From Nissolia schottii (lineage: Eukaryota; Streptophyta; Magnoliopsida; Fabales; Fabaceae): a DNA stretch of 64,000 nucleotides. The position numbers and the translations under genes were made by a program. Positions 26,145-37,716 of this stretch are shown piece after piece; the first letter of the stretch is position 1, and each line of letters starts with the position of its first letter. The stretch is from the NCBI GenBank assembly GCA_003254905.1, contig QANU01016478.1, positions 245,935 through 309,934 on the forward strand, in the 5' to 3' direction. The notes below the pieces were generated by a model. The model was not told the origin of the DNA. It made no database searches and was given only the letters and a program-made list of their open reading frames with translations.

Positions 26145-29100
26145 ATTAATTTTTTTATGGATCATGCGTAATTTATAATGATCACTTTGACGCATTTATA
26201 ATTTGATAAAATGTAAGATTCAATTTGTGATGTCTCGTGATTGATCAGTAAAAATAAACAAGAAACAAGAAATAAGCAAGGAATATAACTTAAGAAAAAT
26301 ATATTGTATTAGTGAGAGTTATAATTTGATACAATAAGAAGTGTCTATAAATAAGTTAAGAAACAGAATCAAATCATAAATATAAAATCAACATAAATTA
26401 AAAATAATTAATTAAATAAATATTAGATCAATTTAAAATAAATCAGAGATGTGATAATATTCTTAATACAATTAATTTGACTCTGAAAGAGGAAAAATTA
26501 AGGGAATGGAAATAAAGAGATGAAAAGAGGGTTAAACATTTTTATTTACTACTTCATTCATTAAAAAAAAATTACATTTACTTTTTAAAATTCTCTTTCT
26601 TTATATATGTCACTTATTTATTCGTTGTATAAAATATTCTTAAGAATTTTTTTTTTTTTAATCATTGACACAGGTACGATCACTTTGACGCATTTATAAC
26701 TTGAGCATCAACTAGATTATGTGTATAAAATTTAACAATAACTACACAATATTAATCATAACTTTTACCTAATGAAACTATTTAGCAAACAACCGAATAG
26801 TAATATGATATTTGGTACATTTACCAGCTTAGTTGGCAGGCGATATTATATGTTAATGGTTAGATATGTCCATATTAATTTCCATTTCATCAAAAGAGGA
26901 TGAAAGGAACCTCATATTCTTGCAGAGGAAGATTCGCTAGTTTTGAGAGGAAGAATGATGTATGCATGTGTGTCCTCCTTTTGTAACGGCCCCACTCCAT
27001 TATTGAATGAGAAGAACACATGTCTAATTATTAGAAAACTTCCAAAATGTTACAAGTTAGAACAATACAACTTCGAAAACTTCCAAAATGTGGGAGGGGG
27101 CGAGATAAGGGTGACACTTTGGATGCCCAAATATTCTTGTATTTAGTGACATTGTATACTACATACTTATTCGTATTTATATTTTGTTTGATTTAATAGA
27201 GACAAGATAGAAAATACACTCTATATGACTTAAAATACTCTTATTACATTAATTTAATAGAAAAAAATTGTCCTACTCTGTAAGGTTGTGTCCCTGTGTT
27301 TTGTCTCCTTGTCCCAACAAAACGGAGGTACAAAAAATATAACAATTTTTTGTCTTGAGACACAAATTTTTTATCCCAATGTCTCAATTTTTTGTCTTAT
27401 ATTAGTAAACAAATGCTACAATATGTCTCCTTCTACATATGTTTGTTTAATTGTTCAGCACGAAAACCAGCCTTAACGGGCGTTTAGTAGGCGGATTAAT
27501 TGAATTTTTCTTCCCAACAAATTGTCATAAAATATCATCCTTAAGAACGGTTTGATTAGGTATGACGTTTTAAATGCAATTGCCAAGTAGATTAAAGTTC
27601 ATGATCCTTCGTTGAATATATTTGACAATGAACATTTTTGTGTTTGGTTGACAATAATATTCTCAAAAATGTTATATGTTATTCCAACATTTTTTTTCTG
27701 TCAAGATGGTTAGTGGCGACCAATGATGGTTAGCGGGTGGCTGACGCTTGGCCAGTCGTGGTCAACTATGGCAGACGGGTGGGAGGTGGCTGTTGGTGCA
27801 CTAGTGACAGTGGTGGTTTGAAGGTTGGGATAAGTTAGACTTTTCACATTGTTACAATTTTTTTTTTCTTATGAAAATTTAAGGGTGTATTTAGCTTCAA
27901 TTTTCATTTTGAGATTCCATTTTTAGAATATTCTATTTTTAAAATTTTGTGAAAGAATTAGGGAAAATTATAGAATTTAAATTCCTGTTTTCACTATTTC
28001 CTTCATATAATCATAGAAATAGAAAATTTTGAAAATGAAAACTGAAAATAAAAGCCGAAATCAAACATACCCTAACATTCTTATATTGGATGTGAGAATG
28101 AATATGATTTTTTTGTCATTCTTAAGAATGCAATTTATCTATAATTTTTTTTTAATTACGTAACAAAAACATGAGAACACCTACATTCCCATGTTTAGAT
28201 TCATAAGAATGTAAAAACTTTTTGTCTATCAAATGTGGAGTCTTAAACGAGTCATTACAATCTTAAAGGGAGGCTTTGAACTCACATTAGAAAGGATAAG
28301 AATAGAATTTTAGTCTGATGAACATGAAAATGTGATCAAGGGCATACTTAAAAAACATCTTAATAACAAAAATGATGTATAACCATGTTACCATTAGAGA
28401 TGTTAATCTTCATCATAAGAAGTGAGTGTAATTTTACAAACTAAAGAGAATATCAATATAATTTCGTTGAATCTCAAGGATATCAATGTAATTTATCTTT
28501 AGTCTTTTAATATCAAGTACTACATATAGTCTTCATCATATTTTCAATTAATGATAAGTTATGACACACATGACTAAGCCATATAAAATATCAATTTTTT
28601 TTCAAAGAGGAAAAATCAATATAGAATCATTCATTCCCAGTTTGGTAAGAAGGTAGAATTAGCTAAAACACACTAATATGCAGATAAAATTTGAGTTAAA
28701 TAATACGAACGTACTTGTAATTTTAATGTGTCATTAAATAGGTTTTTATATAATATTTTTGTTTATTAGTTCTTTGTATTTTGAGAATTCTATAACGGGT
28801 TGTTATTGTTATTGTTAATTGGTCGTTCATTTTTTAATACACACGTGACCATTAGTTATGTTAATTAGACTTGGTATATACTACACTATTCGGTTAGCAA
28901 AATCATAAATTCATAAGTTATGCATAAACAAAAAACAAAAAATTAAACGAACCAATAATTGATAGGATCTAAACAGCGTGGAGTTGTCTTGTCTTCCGAG
29001 CCACCGTCTAATCTTCACAACTCTGCGCTACTTTATGCAAATCTGCGTGACTACTGTGAACACTTCGAAGTGGTTGCTTTTGGTTTTGTTTTGACGTCTT

Positions 29101-30050
29101 CTGTTTCTTTTGTCCCTTTTTATATTGGAACATTATGAATGAATATAATAATTAGGTTGTATGTGGTCTTGTACACGGCCAGACACATTCCGAATTAAAA
29201 GCCAAAGTCACTCTAATGTAGAACATGATTCTCACACAGAATGATCACTCATCGTAACAGTAACAAGCATATAAAAAAAGTTCTATAGAATCTCATATGA
29301 TAGTATTCAGATTATTATTTTTGGTGAGGAGTCAGCTGTGACACGCTTCTCCAATTAATATCTATCATGCACCAAAAGTTGATTCACATCCATATGTAAT
29401 CATAAAGTGTAGCTCAATTATTAGTAGTGCAACTTTGTGTGTATATAGTATAGTACTATTATGTTGCAGTTTTTTAATTTCTTCCCCTTTTCGGGTGGAA
29501 GAATATTGATATATACCAACTTGTGCAAGCCACTCATGTGTGACACACTACCAGAGCATTATGGTTTAATTTGCCATGTTGTTTTCTAAAGTTTGGCATA
29601 CAAGTAGACACACACCAAGCGTACGGAAGATAAAGCCATTTTAATGATAGACGTTTTGTTATTAGATCAACAAAAAGTTATTGAATTTTTAGAATTTGAT
29701 ATTAAATATATGGGTGATGGCTTAGATGCACCTTGGAAATGTGATGTGTGATGCAGCTAATGAAATTTAGTAATCTAATTGCATTTGGTTACACTTTCAA
29801 AATGTGATTAATACATTTTAAAAGTGTGGTTAAATACATTTCTAATTGTACCCTCATTCCTCCTTCCTCCTTCCACAATTACCCTCTCCCCCTCTTTGCC
29901 CCTCCTTTTCGCCACCTCTGTTTCACTGTTGCAGCCGTACTCACCTCTATCCCAAACAAAAATAGAACCATGAAGAATCTTCATCTTTATCTAAGTTGTC
30001 TTCGTTTTTATGAACCAACAACAACAATGGCACAAAGACAGTGACAATAG
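26145..30050. other. Long gene-poor AT-rich stretch
   Basis: No gene recognised. GATCACTTTGACGCATTTAT, followed by AA, occurs at 26180-26201 and again at 26678-26699, a 22-bp direct repeat enclosing 476 bases. A GGTGG/TGGTTAG-rich patch lies at about 27700-27830. Otherwise unremarkable. Confidence 0.55.
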
Positions 30051-30300
30051 GAGTAGGAGATGGAAGTAGTATGAACAAGAAGACAAAGAAAAGATATTAA
30101 ATTGATTCCTTACAGTACTGCGAGCTTTGAAGCCAGCATTTCTTTCTTTTAGTTTTTGATTAATGGTATTTTCTTCTTTTTCTCCTCTTGCAAGTACCCT
30201 TTCTCGATCTGTCATCAACAACTAACAGATAGTCTAGCTCAAATAGAAGAAATGCTTGTCAAATTCTGTTACTACCATGCCAGGGGTGAGCTTCAACTAT
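30051..30300. repeat. 250-bp direct repeat, copy A
   Basis: Nearly identical to 32924-33169 (shared text includes CCCTTTCTCGATCTGTCATC and CCAGGGGTGAGCTTCAACTA). Copy A is followed by a second, diverged half-unit (TTCTGTCATCAACAATTGAC ... ATCATGTCAGG), so about 90 bases are tandemly repeated here. The two copies bracket the LTR and hAT block of 30381-32923. Confidence 0.85.
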
Positions 30301-31751
30301 CGTTCTGTCATCAACAATTGACCAGTAGTCTGGCTCAAGTAGGAAAAACATTTGTCATATTCTATCATTATCATGTCAGGTGTAACGACTCTAGAAATCA
30401 CCAACAACACGCAAGAGATTAGTTTCATTAAGAAAGTCTCCTAACGTACTAATCATGAAAGTCCACAACTTTTATACATAAATAAAAAGAAAATCATTTT
30501 AAATAAAACTAAACTTCATAAATAAAATATGAAATTAAATAATCAAAATACGAAACACTCTGTTGGTAGTCCACTGAAGCACTCTACTGACTGATATAAA
30601 GATAAACTATCCTAAGATTGAAATAAACTGAAGAAAATACTCCACAACAGTAAAGCTCACCGAGAATCCAATATGCTAAGATCTACTGGACAAGCGACGT
30701 ATCCTTGTCGACGTTATTTGAAAAATGGTTGATACGGGGTAAGTTATCGCTCAGTGAATGACAAACCCTACAACTTGTGACAATTCATAATCATGATATG
30801 CATATGCAATACTTTATATAACAAACATAAAAAATTTATAATAGTAATACTTTATAATAAAACATAATCATTAAATAAGAAAAATATCTAGACAGATGGT
30901 TTTCGAACATTACGGTCTAGCTTGTGACGCACTACCCAAATATCTAGGCCACGATAGTTGGGAACACACTACCCGAGTCCATAGATCCCTGATAGTTAGT
31001 CTTGGCGCACTACCCAAGCACCTAGGCCATGATAGCTGGGAATACGCTACACGAGTCCACATAGATTCCTGATAGTCAGTCATGATTCTCACTACAATGG
31101 TAGCAAGGGTCAACGTAAGCTGACGCTGATTTACAGTTCCATCCTAGATATAACTTTCATGAAAACAATTTAAATAACAAAACATGATCATGATAACATA
31201 ATACTTTAGCTGATAACTGATAGCGTACATGACTTTATTCATAAATACCATATACATGCAACATGACATACTTAATGCAATAAAACATATGGTCTCATAT
31301 AATTCTAAAATAGTTTTATGACTTTCTAAATAGTCTTCATAAATATCTACTTACATAAATAAGGGATTTTTCAAATAAATAACTATTTTCATAAATAAGG
31401 AAACAACTTAACTTCATAAACATTTAAAAGAAATATACTAAGTTCCACCTCCAAGAATTTCATAAAACAAACATAAATAAATAATTTTAAAAATAAATAC
31501 ATGGTCTAAAAATAGATCATGAAGAAAATCACTCGCTTGAAATTGGTTGACCGCTAAGGAGCACTAACGCTGGGAGCTTCTGACACCTTACGTTGAGGCA
31601 CTATTACCCCACAGACAGAAGAACAATAGGGAAAAAGAAATAAAAAGAATTGGAGCGAATAGTCTCACTAAGTCTCACTATAACGTGAAACTTTTCCAGC
31701 TCTTGAGTGAAATAGCAAGTTTAAACACTCACGGGAGGCTTCTATATATAG

Positions 31752-32513
31752 TAGGGGTGAACATGGGTCAGGTCGGGTATGACCCGACCATGTCACCGAC
31801 TCGACCCGCATACCAACGGGTAGGTCGGGTCGGGTAAAATTGCCGTTTTTTAAATGGGTACCCGCCAGACCCATCACCCGCCCGGGTCAGATTTGGGTTA
31901 GGCGGATCGACGGGTGACCCGCCCCCCATAAGCTCAGAAGTTGAACAAAAGAGGGAAAAACCAGGGAAGAGAAAAAAGGAACCAGGAAAAATCAGTGAAG
32001 AGAAAAAAGGAACCTCACCCAACGCAGTTAAACACACATCATAATGCAAGAACAAACCATAACATATACAGAACACAGAACACAATTTTCCTGCAATAAT
32101 CAAATACACAGAACACAACCAAACCATAACAAAAAGGAAACAAATAAAAACAAAGAAACAACCGTTGACAGAGAGCCATCAGAGCGACGGCGATAGCGGC
32201 GTGAAGCGACGACGACGGCAACAAAGGGAGGCGAGGAAGGTGAGGACGGACGACGATGGCGATAGAGATTAGAGATTTAGGTTTTGTTGATTTGGGAGAT
32301 GATATATGAGAGATGAGAAGAAAATCGAGGAGGCAGAAGAGGGAGAGGATGAGGCCACGGAAGGAGGTGAGGAACGTGAAGAGGCAGACGACGGTGAGGA
32401 AGGTGAGGAGGTGGAGGAAGGATGGTGGAAGACGAATGGGAAGGGGAGGCTGTGACTTGTGAGTGTGCGTGAATAGGAATAGGATAGGAAAAGAAAATGA
32501 AAGGATTAAGGGA

Positions 32514-32590
<77 letters not shown>

Positions 32591-32782
32591 TATGGTCGGG
32601 TATGCGAGTCGGGTTAAATCTAAGACTTTGGATCCGAGACTCGACCCATATATATGGTGGATCAGTTGGGTCTGACCCGCCAACCCGCCGACCCGCCGAC
32701 TTGACTAAATCTGACCCACCATGGGTTGGGTTAGGTCGGATCGGCGGGTCAGTGGGTCGGATCCAACCCATGTTCACCCCTA
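31752..32782. mobile_element. Non-autonomous hAT element, 1031 bp, with 8-bp target duplication
   Basis: Termini are perfect 17-bp inverted repeats, TAGGGGTGAACATGGGT. ATATATAG lies on both sides (31744-31751 and 32783-32790), the 8-bp duplication typical of hAT. Sub-terminal regions are rich in GGGTCGGGT and its complement. The interior has GAGGAAGGTGAGG-type purine-rich sequence and an (AAT)n run, with no transposase. Open frames across it (poly-Tyr, poly-Asn) are repeat readings. Confidence 0.9.
32515..32590. repeat. (AAT)n microsatellite
   Basis: About 24 consecutive AAT units inside the hAT element. Confidence 0.95.
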
Positions 32783-32923
32783 ATATATAGGTGAAGCTGG
32801 AAACCCCTCATTAGCACAACTTCCAATGTGGAACTCCAAATCTCGCGTCACTACACTGCCCCCATCTCGTTGTGCCGCCGTAGCACACAAGCTTTGCTTT
32901 TCCTTTTTCTCCTGGAGAACTAT

Positions 32924-33169
32924 GAGTACGAGATGGAAGTAGCATGACCAAGAAGACAAAGAAAAGATACTCAATTGATTCCTTACCATGCGAGCTTTGA
33001 AGCTGGCATTTCTTTATTTTAGTTTTTTATTAATGATTTTTCTTCTTTTTCTCCTCTTGCAAGTACCCTTTCTCGATCTGTCATCAACAACTAACAGATA
33101 GTCTAGCTCAAATAGAAGAAATGCTTGTCAAATTCTGTCACTATCATGCCAGGGGTGAGCTTCAACTAT
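32924..33169. repeat. 250-bp direct repeat, copy B
   Basis: Partner of 30051-30300. It ends abruptly at 33169, where gypsy gag sequence begins. Confidence 0.85.
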
Positions 33170-33832
33170 AGGAACTTGTCCATCATCCTATCCATCATAC
33201 CAGTGGGAAGAAATCTCTCATGAAGTTCAATTGAGAACTCCTCCCATGTAAGCGGCGACTCATCTTCAGTTCTGCTTTTCTTGAGCTCATTGTACCATTG
33301 TGATGTACGACTAGTCAAATGGTAGCTTGCCAGCTCTACCACCATGTTGGGAGAGCTCTGGAGGAACTTAGTCATCTGCTCCATTTGGAAAAGAAAATCC
33401 ACTGAATTGTCTACTGAAGTATTGCCTTTGAAAGTTGGAGGACGCAAGTTTCGAAAGCGGTCGACCACTATTTCTTTCGAGATGGCAGCGGGTCGTGCTC
33501 TAGATCGTGTCACATCTGCGATTGTGTTCGCCATCTGAGTCACAGTCCTTTCCAAATTCCTTAGTTGGGCCTTACCGCCTGAGGCGGCACTGTTGTGAGG
33601 CTACTTGCGTAACATGATCTCATGAAGGGGGCAAATCAAGAATTATTTGACAAGAATATTTGGAATGTCGTTGACCTTCTAACTGACCCTATACATGACT
33701 GACTCTCCTAAAAGGTTTCAAGTAGCATTGCGTTCCGTTTGAACGGGAGCACTTCCATTCATACAGCAGCAATGTTACTTGAAAACCTTAACTCCAGATA
33801 ACTAAGGGAAACCTATGACTCTAATACCACTT
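33170..33832 (-). mobile_element. Ty3/gypsy internal fragment: gag part and primer-binding site (fossil)
   Basis: Minus strand. 33166-33555 translates to a retrotransposon gag segment (FRNLRPPTFKGNTSVDN, ELASYHLTSRTSQWYNELKK, LTWEEFSIELHERFLP). Just inside the LTR, 33813-33830 reads GTGGTATTAGAGTCATAGG-like text, close to the Met-tRNA primer-binding site of plant gypsy elements. No protease, polymerase or integrase region follows, so this is a truncated remnant. Confidence 0.8.
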
Positions 33833-35440
33833 TGTCACGCCCCAAAATCGAGATTGACCACACGTAGAGACATTGTCCCTACGGAAGCTCTATCGTGACT
33901 TAACTAATGTTCATTTAATTAATTCAATAAATACGTTGCATAAATAAAATACTAAATATCTGGTTTACATCTGTAAGCTGATAAACAAACTGACATAAAT
34001 AAGTAATAAAAATAAAATGTCAAAGTAATATACGACCCTACTTAAGCTTTCTAGGGCATCCTAATATTAATAAGACTGGTAGACCACATTGCAAAGCAGA
34101 GCTCACCACTGACGTTGGACTTCAACTACTACTAGACGAGAGACTCGTTATCTATATCCTTAACTGTATCTAAAACCAATATGACAAAGAGATAAGTTGT
34201 CAACTCAGCGAGAGGCACCACGATACTGCTCATATAACATATACTGGTCATAGATCACATACACATTTAACTAAAAGTAAATAAATTCAATGGGAATGAA
34301 GAAATAACTAAACAATGTGTATAAATATCCTGCAAGTACTAATAATTGAGCATGGTACGGATAAAGGTCATTGTACAACTCTCAACCTCGGTCAAGGAGG
34401 AATAATTCCAACCTTGTTTCGCCAAGATATATCCTTGCGATATTGAATAGTGGGTACGTTGAACTCGTGTGGTATACTGATATTTATGTGGGTATGTTGA
34501 GGCCACATCTGGGACTCACCGAATATGCTGAACTCGTGCCAATAATTGAATTATAATAGTCAATAATAATATTGAAATCATAAGTCTATTATCCTAGGAG
34601 TCTCATGCATTACTAGTTATGATACATAACTATTATTGGTGATCAAATTATGGCTTGGTACTATTTATTAATTACCAACATATCATATCCTTAGTCTACT
34701 CATTATGCAAAGTCTAACATAATACTGACAAATCATATCTAAGTATACAAGTCTCTAATTATGCCTATGCATGAAATTTCTAAGCATATAAGCACATAAT
34801 TAATTAATAGTGAATAGATGAATAAATAAATAAATAAATAACTGGAACATGCAAGCATAACTGACTCGATTGATGAACCACTAATGCAACACACCGTTGA
34901 CGCACCAGGACCTCCACTCACTTGGAATGACTTGGAATTGAGGAGCACTAACACTGGAAGCTCCGAGTGGCATAGTGTTGACACCTAGATTGGCCAAAAA
35001 ACACCACACTATGAGAAAACTCATAACTGAAGGAAACTACTATTGCAGGGTGTGGTGGTAGCGAACTAACATCGCTACGGTGAACTGGTATCGCCACAAC
35101 GGTCATGGACTAGCACAACGTGACCACTACCATAGTAATGATGTTGTGCTACCCTAAGCCACCCCAAAAATACTAAATACCTACCACAAGTGAAAACATT
35201 GTATCCTGACAAAAAGAACTTGAACAGAAAAAATCCAAGTATTAGGTAGAACCTTAAGAGTTCTGAAGGAATTATAACTTGGAGTCTCTATTTATAGCAG
35301 GAGGAGAACCTCCTCCCCAAGAAACAAGTCCGCGCTAGGGTGTTTTGAAAATCTCGTGCCATTGTAATGCTCCTTGTCTACCTTGTCTAGCGCGCTGCAA
35401 CACCTCAATGTCACATCGTGCTTGAATTATGTGTTTGGGC
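33833..35440 (-). mobile_element. 5' LTR of the gypsy remnant (fossil)
   Basis: On the minus strand the LTR ends GGGGCGTGACA at 33833, next to the primer-binding site. It is distantly like the LTRs at 22035 and 30381 (GGAGCACTAACACTGGAAGC and an AGCGCGCT-CAACA block near its far end). A promoter-like TATAAATAGAGAC on the minus strand lies near 35295. The outer boundary near 35440 is a guess; no duplication was found. Confidence 0.55.
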
Positions 35441-36290
35441 TTACTTTAGGTATCCTTGTGTTGTTCATGGGTCAGGAGTGTATTCCAGTTTGACCCATCT
35501 CGGGTTTAGTCCGTGCCATGATGATAAAGAAGGAGAAAATCAGCTATCAAAATGGCGTGATCTCCTTTATTTATCTTGCCAATTATGAGACTCTATATTC
35601 GGATACGCAATTTTGAGCCCTTATCTTTTCAGTCAAAAATCCAATTTATAGGAAAACTCAATAATCCATATCTAACCTCCCAAATGAATCAAGCCCAAAT
35701 CACAAATGCCAAACCCGATCAATGCCAAAAATCCAACAGTTTTGGATAGTCATCAGCGTCTTTCTCCACAAGGAGATTCACGATCTTCAGAACAAAAGAA
35801 AAAAGAGAGAAATTCACAATCTGTGACTAGTAGATATGGAGCAGGTAAGCGAAGGATCTTGGTCTCATGAACAAGGAAGCCCGATTCATAAGAAGGTAAG
35901 TGGAAATTGAAACTTGTCAATAAAAGAGAAGACCGACAAAAGTATTAGTGTATAATAGAAGCACACTATGACTTTCTTATTTTTTGTTAATAGGATGAAA
36001 AAATTTTGATAGCACAAAAAAACACCCAGCATTACATTGATACAAGTTGTCCCAAGGATAAAAAAAAAACCTATTAAAAAGATTACGAATTTTAATTTCT
36101 TACTTCAACCTACTAAACAAATAAAGCGTCAAACAAAGCCAACTTAATTAAATTTGATAGGTTCAAATTTATTTTTTCCTCAAACTTAAACCAAACCATC
36201 CCATTTACAAAATATTATTATAAATTATTTCAAACATAAAATTCGTTATGTTGAATAAATTAATATTTTTTTAAAAAAAATATTGTTAGA
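35441..36290. other. Intergenic, no feature seen
   Basis: AT-rich sequence with no gene or repeat termini recognised. Confidence 0.5.
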
Positions 36291-36705
36291 TTAATTTTAA
36301 GGTTATTTAAGTTTTTTGTCCCTGTAAAATGATAAAGTTTGGTTTTAATTCCTCAGTAGAGATTTTAGTCTTATAAATTTTGGAAGTTTGATTTTGGTTT
36401 TTGTGGATGTTTGGGGGTTGACAGTGATGGCGTGGCAGTTAACATCCCGGACGTGGCGTGCCACGTGGACTTGCCACGTGGCATAACTCGTTTGACCCAT
36501 GACCCATCCTTGATATATGACCCGACCCAATTTTTTAAAAAAATTACCAAAACCTAAATCCCCAAATCCCCAAATCCACCCACCCCCAAAATCTGAAATC
36601 CCTAAATCCACCAACCACCACCTTCGTGCTCCTCTCCCCCTGCCTCTCTGCCCCTCTCTGTTTCCCCTCGTCGTCTTCCCCACGCCCGCAGCGCCGTGGA
36701 CAACC

Positions 36706-36942
36706 TCTGCCTCCCTGTACTCCACCGTCATCACCGGGGCCGTGAACATGGTGGCCATACTGGTGTCAATCTACACCATAGACAAGCTGGGATGCAGGGC
36801 CCTCTTGCTGGTAGCCGGCGTCCAGATGCTAATCTTGCAGGTGCTGATAGCAATCATACTAGGACTCAAGGTGAAGGACCATGAGAACAACCTCAGCAAA
36901 GGCTTCGCGGTGCTGGTGGGGTTCGTGTGCACCTACGTGGCC
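36706..36942 (+). pseudogene. Captured sugar transport protein (STP/MFS) fragment
   Basis: Reads SASLYSTVITGAVNMVAILV, SIYTIDKLGCRALLLVAGVQ and ILGLKVKDHENNLSKGFAVL, which match the membrane-spanning middle of plant hexose/H+ symporters (family pattern SLYSSVITGAVN, VDKLGRRALLLEAGVQM). It lies in a 179-codon frame opening at 36517 in the left inverted-repeat arm. Immediately after it, 36943-36975 repeats the DHENNLNKGFA codons, a local 33-bp duplication. A fragment of a gene, not a functional carrier. Confidence 0.8.
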
Positions 36943-36976
36943 GACCACGAGAACAACCTCAACAAAGGCTTCGCCC

Positions 36977-37173
36977 ACCCCCATCTTCCTTGCCCACTAC
37001 GGCTTCGCCTCCTTCGCCCTCGACCTCCAGGGCCACGGCCGCTCCCAAGGCCTTAAGGCCTTCGTCCCCAGCGTGGACCTTGTCGTACAGGATTGCCTCT
37101 CCTTCTTCAATTCCGTCAAAAGCGACCCTAGTTTCTGCGGCCTCCCCTGCTTCCTCTATGGCGAGTCCATGGG
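36977..37173 (+). pseudogene. Captured monoacylglycerol-lipase-type fragment, forward piece
   Basis: Reads TPIFLAHYGFASFALDLQGH, GRSQGLKAFVPSVDLVVQDC and FLYGESMG. This is the alpha/beta-hydrolase core of plant monoacylglycerol lipase / caffeoylshikimate esterase-like proteins, ending at the nucleophile elbow (GESMG; the serine is present). The piece begins exactly where the inverted neighbour's protein segment would join in the parent gene. Confidence 0.8.
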
Positions 37174-37335
37174 CTGGACAGGAAGATCCAGGAGATGTCG
37201 TTACCGTAGCCGTGGACCATGAAGATGAGGACATGTGGCGGGGGGGAGGGGGAGCCAGGATCTGGTGAAGAGGGTGAGAGAGAAAGCGATGCCTTGTTGG
37301 GCGTAGTAGTCATCTTCAAGGGTGAAGCCTCAGTA
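37174..37335 (-). pseudogene. Captured monoacylglycerol-lipase-type fragment, inverted piece
   Basis: On the minus strand it reads HVLIFMVHGYGNDISWIFLS, the segment that in this lipase family directly precedes PIFLAHYGF. Further upstream on the same strand, codons for YYAQQGI near 37305 also fit the family's N-terminus. So the two lipase pieces come from adjacent parts of one gene but lie head to head in opposite orientations. Confidence 0.7.
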
Positions 37336-37716
37336 GTGTGGGTAGGATGCCATTGGGGATTCGAGTGGATGATGATTCTATTTTCTACTGTTGGGAGGCG
37401 CGGTTGGGTAGTGATGCATTGGGAGATGGAGACGAACAGAGAGGGAGGAGTGAGAAGGGTGATTTGGGGACTAAAACCAAACTTTCTAAAGATTGGGTCG
37501 GGTCATGGGTTAAAAAGATTCAATTCCAGGCTATGCCACGTGGCATGTCACGTCAGCGCCTACTAACGGTCACATCATCACCGTCAACCCCCAAACATCC
37601 ACAAGGAGCAAAATCAAGCTTTCAAAATTTATAGGGACTAAAATCTCTACTGAGAGACTAAAACCAAACTTTCTAATATTAGAGGAGCTAAAAACTTAAT
37701 TAACCCTTAATTTTAA

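Larger units (their letters stand above)
30381..32923 (-). mobile_element. Ty3/gypsy-like LTR interrupted by a hAT element (fossil)
   Basis: Starts TGTAACGACTCTAG and follows the solo LTR at 22035 segment by segment (TCTAGGCCACGATAG, GGAGCACTAACGCTGGGAGC). On the minus strand the promoter-like TATATATAG region is split by the hAT insertion at 31752-32782; the rest of the LTR resumes at 32791. Without the insert it would be about 1.5 kb. No coding region is attached on either side. The outer edge near 32923 is approximate. Confidence 0.6.
36301..37706. mobile_element. Pack-MULE with sugar-transporter and lipase-gene fragments, 9-10-bp target duplication
   Basis: TTAATTTTAA lies at both edges (36291-36300 and 37707-37716), fitting the 9-bp duplication of Mutator-like elements. 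Left terminus GGTTATTTAAGTTTTTTGTC, right terminus (reverse complement) GGGTTAATTAAGTTTTTAGC; inverted-repeat arms extend about 200 bases and share CACGTGGCAT and ACCCATGACCCGACCC with the Pack-MULE at 24906. The GC-rich interior is made of host gene pieces (next three entries). Total 1406 bp, no transposase. Confidence 0.88.

Noticed and set aside
32039-32790. Long frames with poly-Tyr, poly-Leu or poly-Asn runs
   Set aside because: They are translations of the (AAT)n tract and purine-rich interior of the non-autonomous hAT element.
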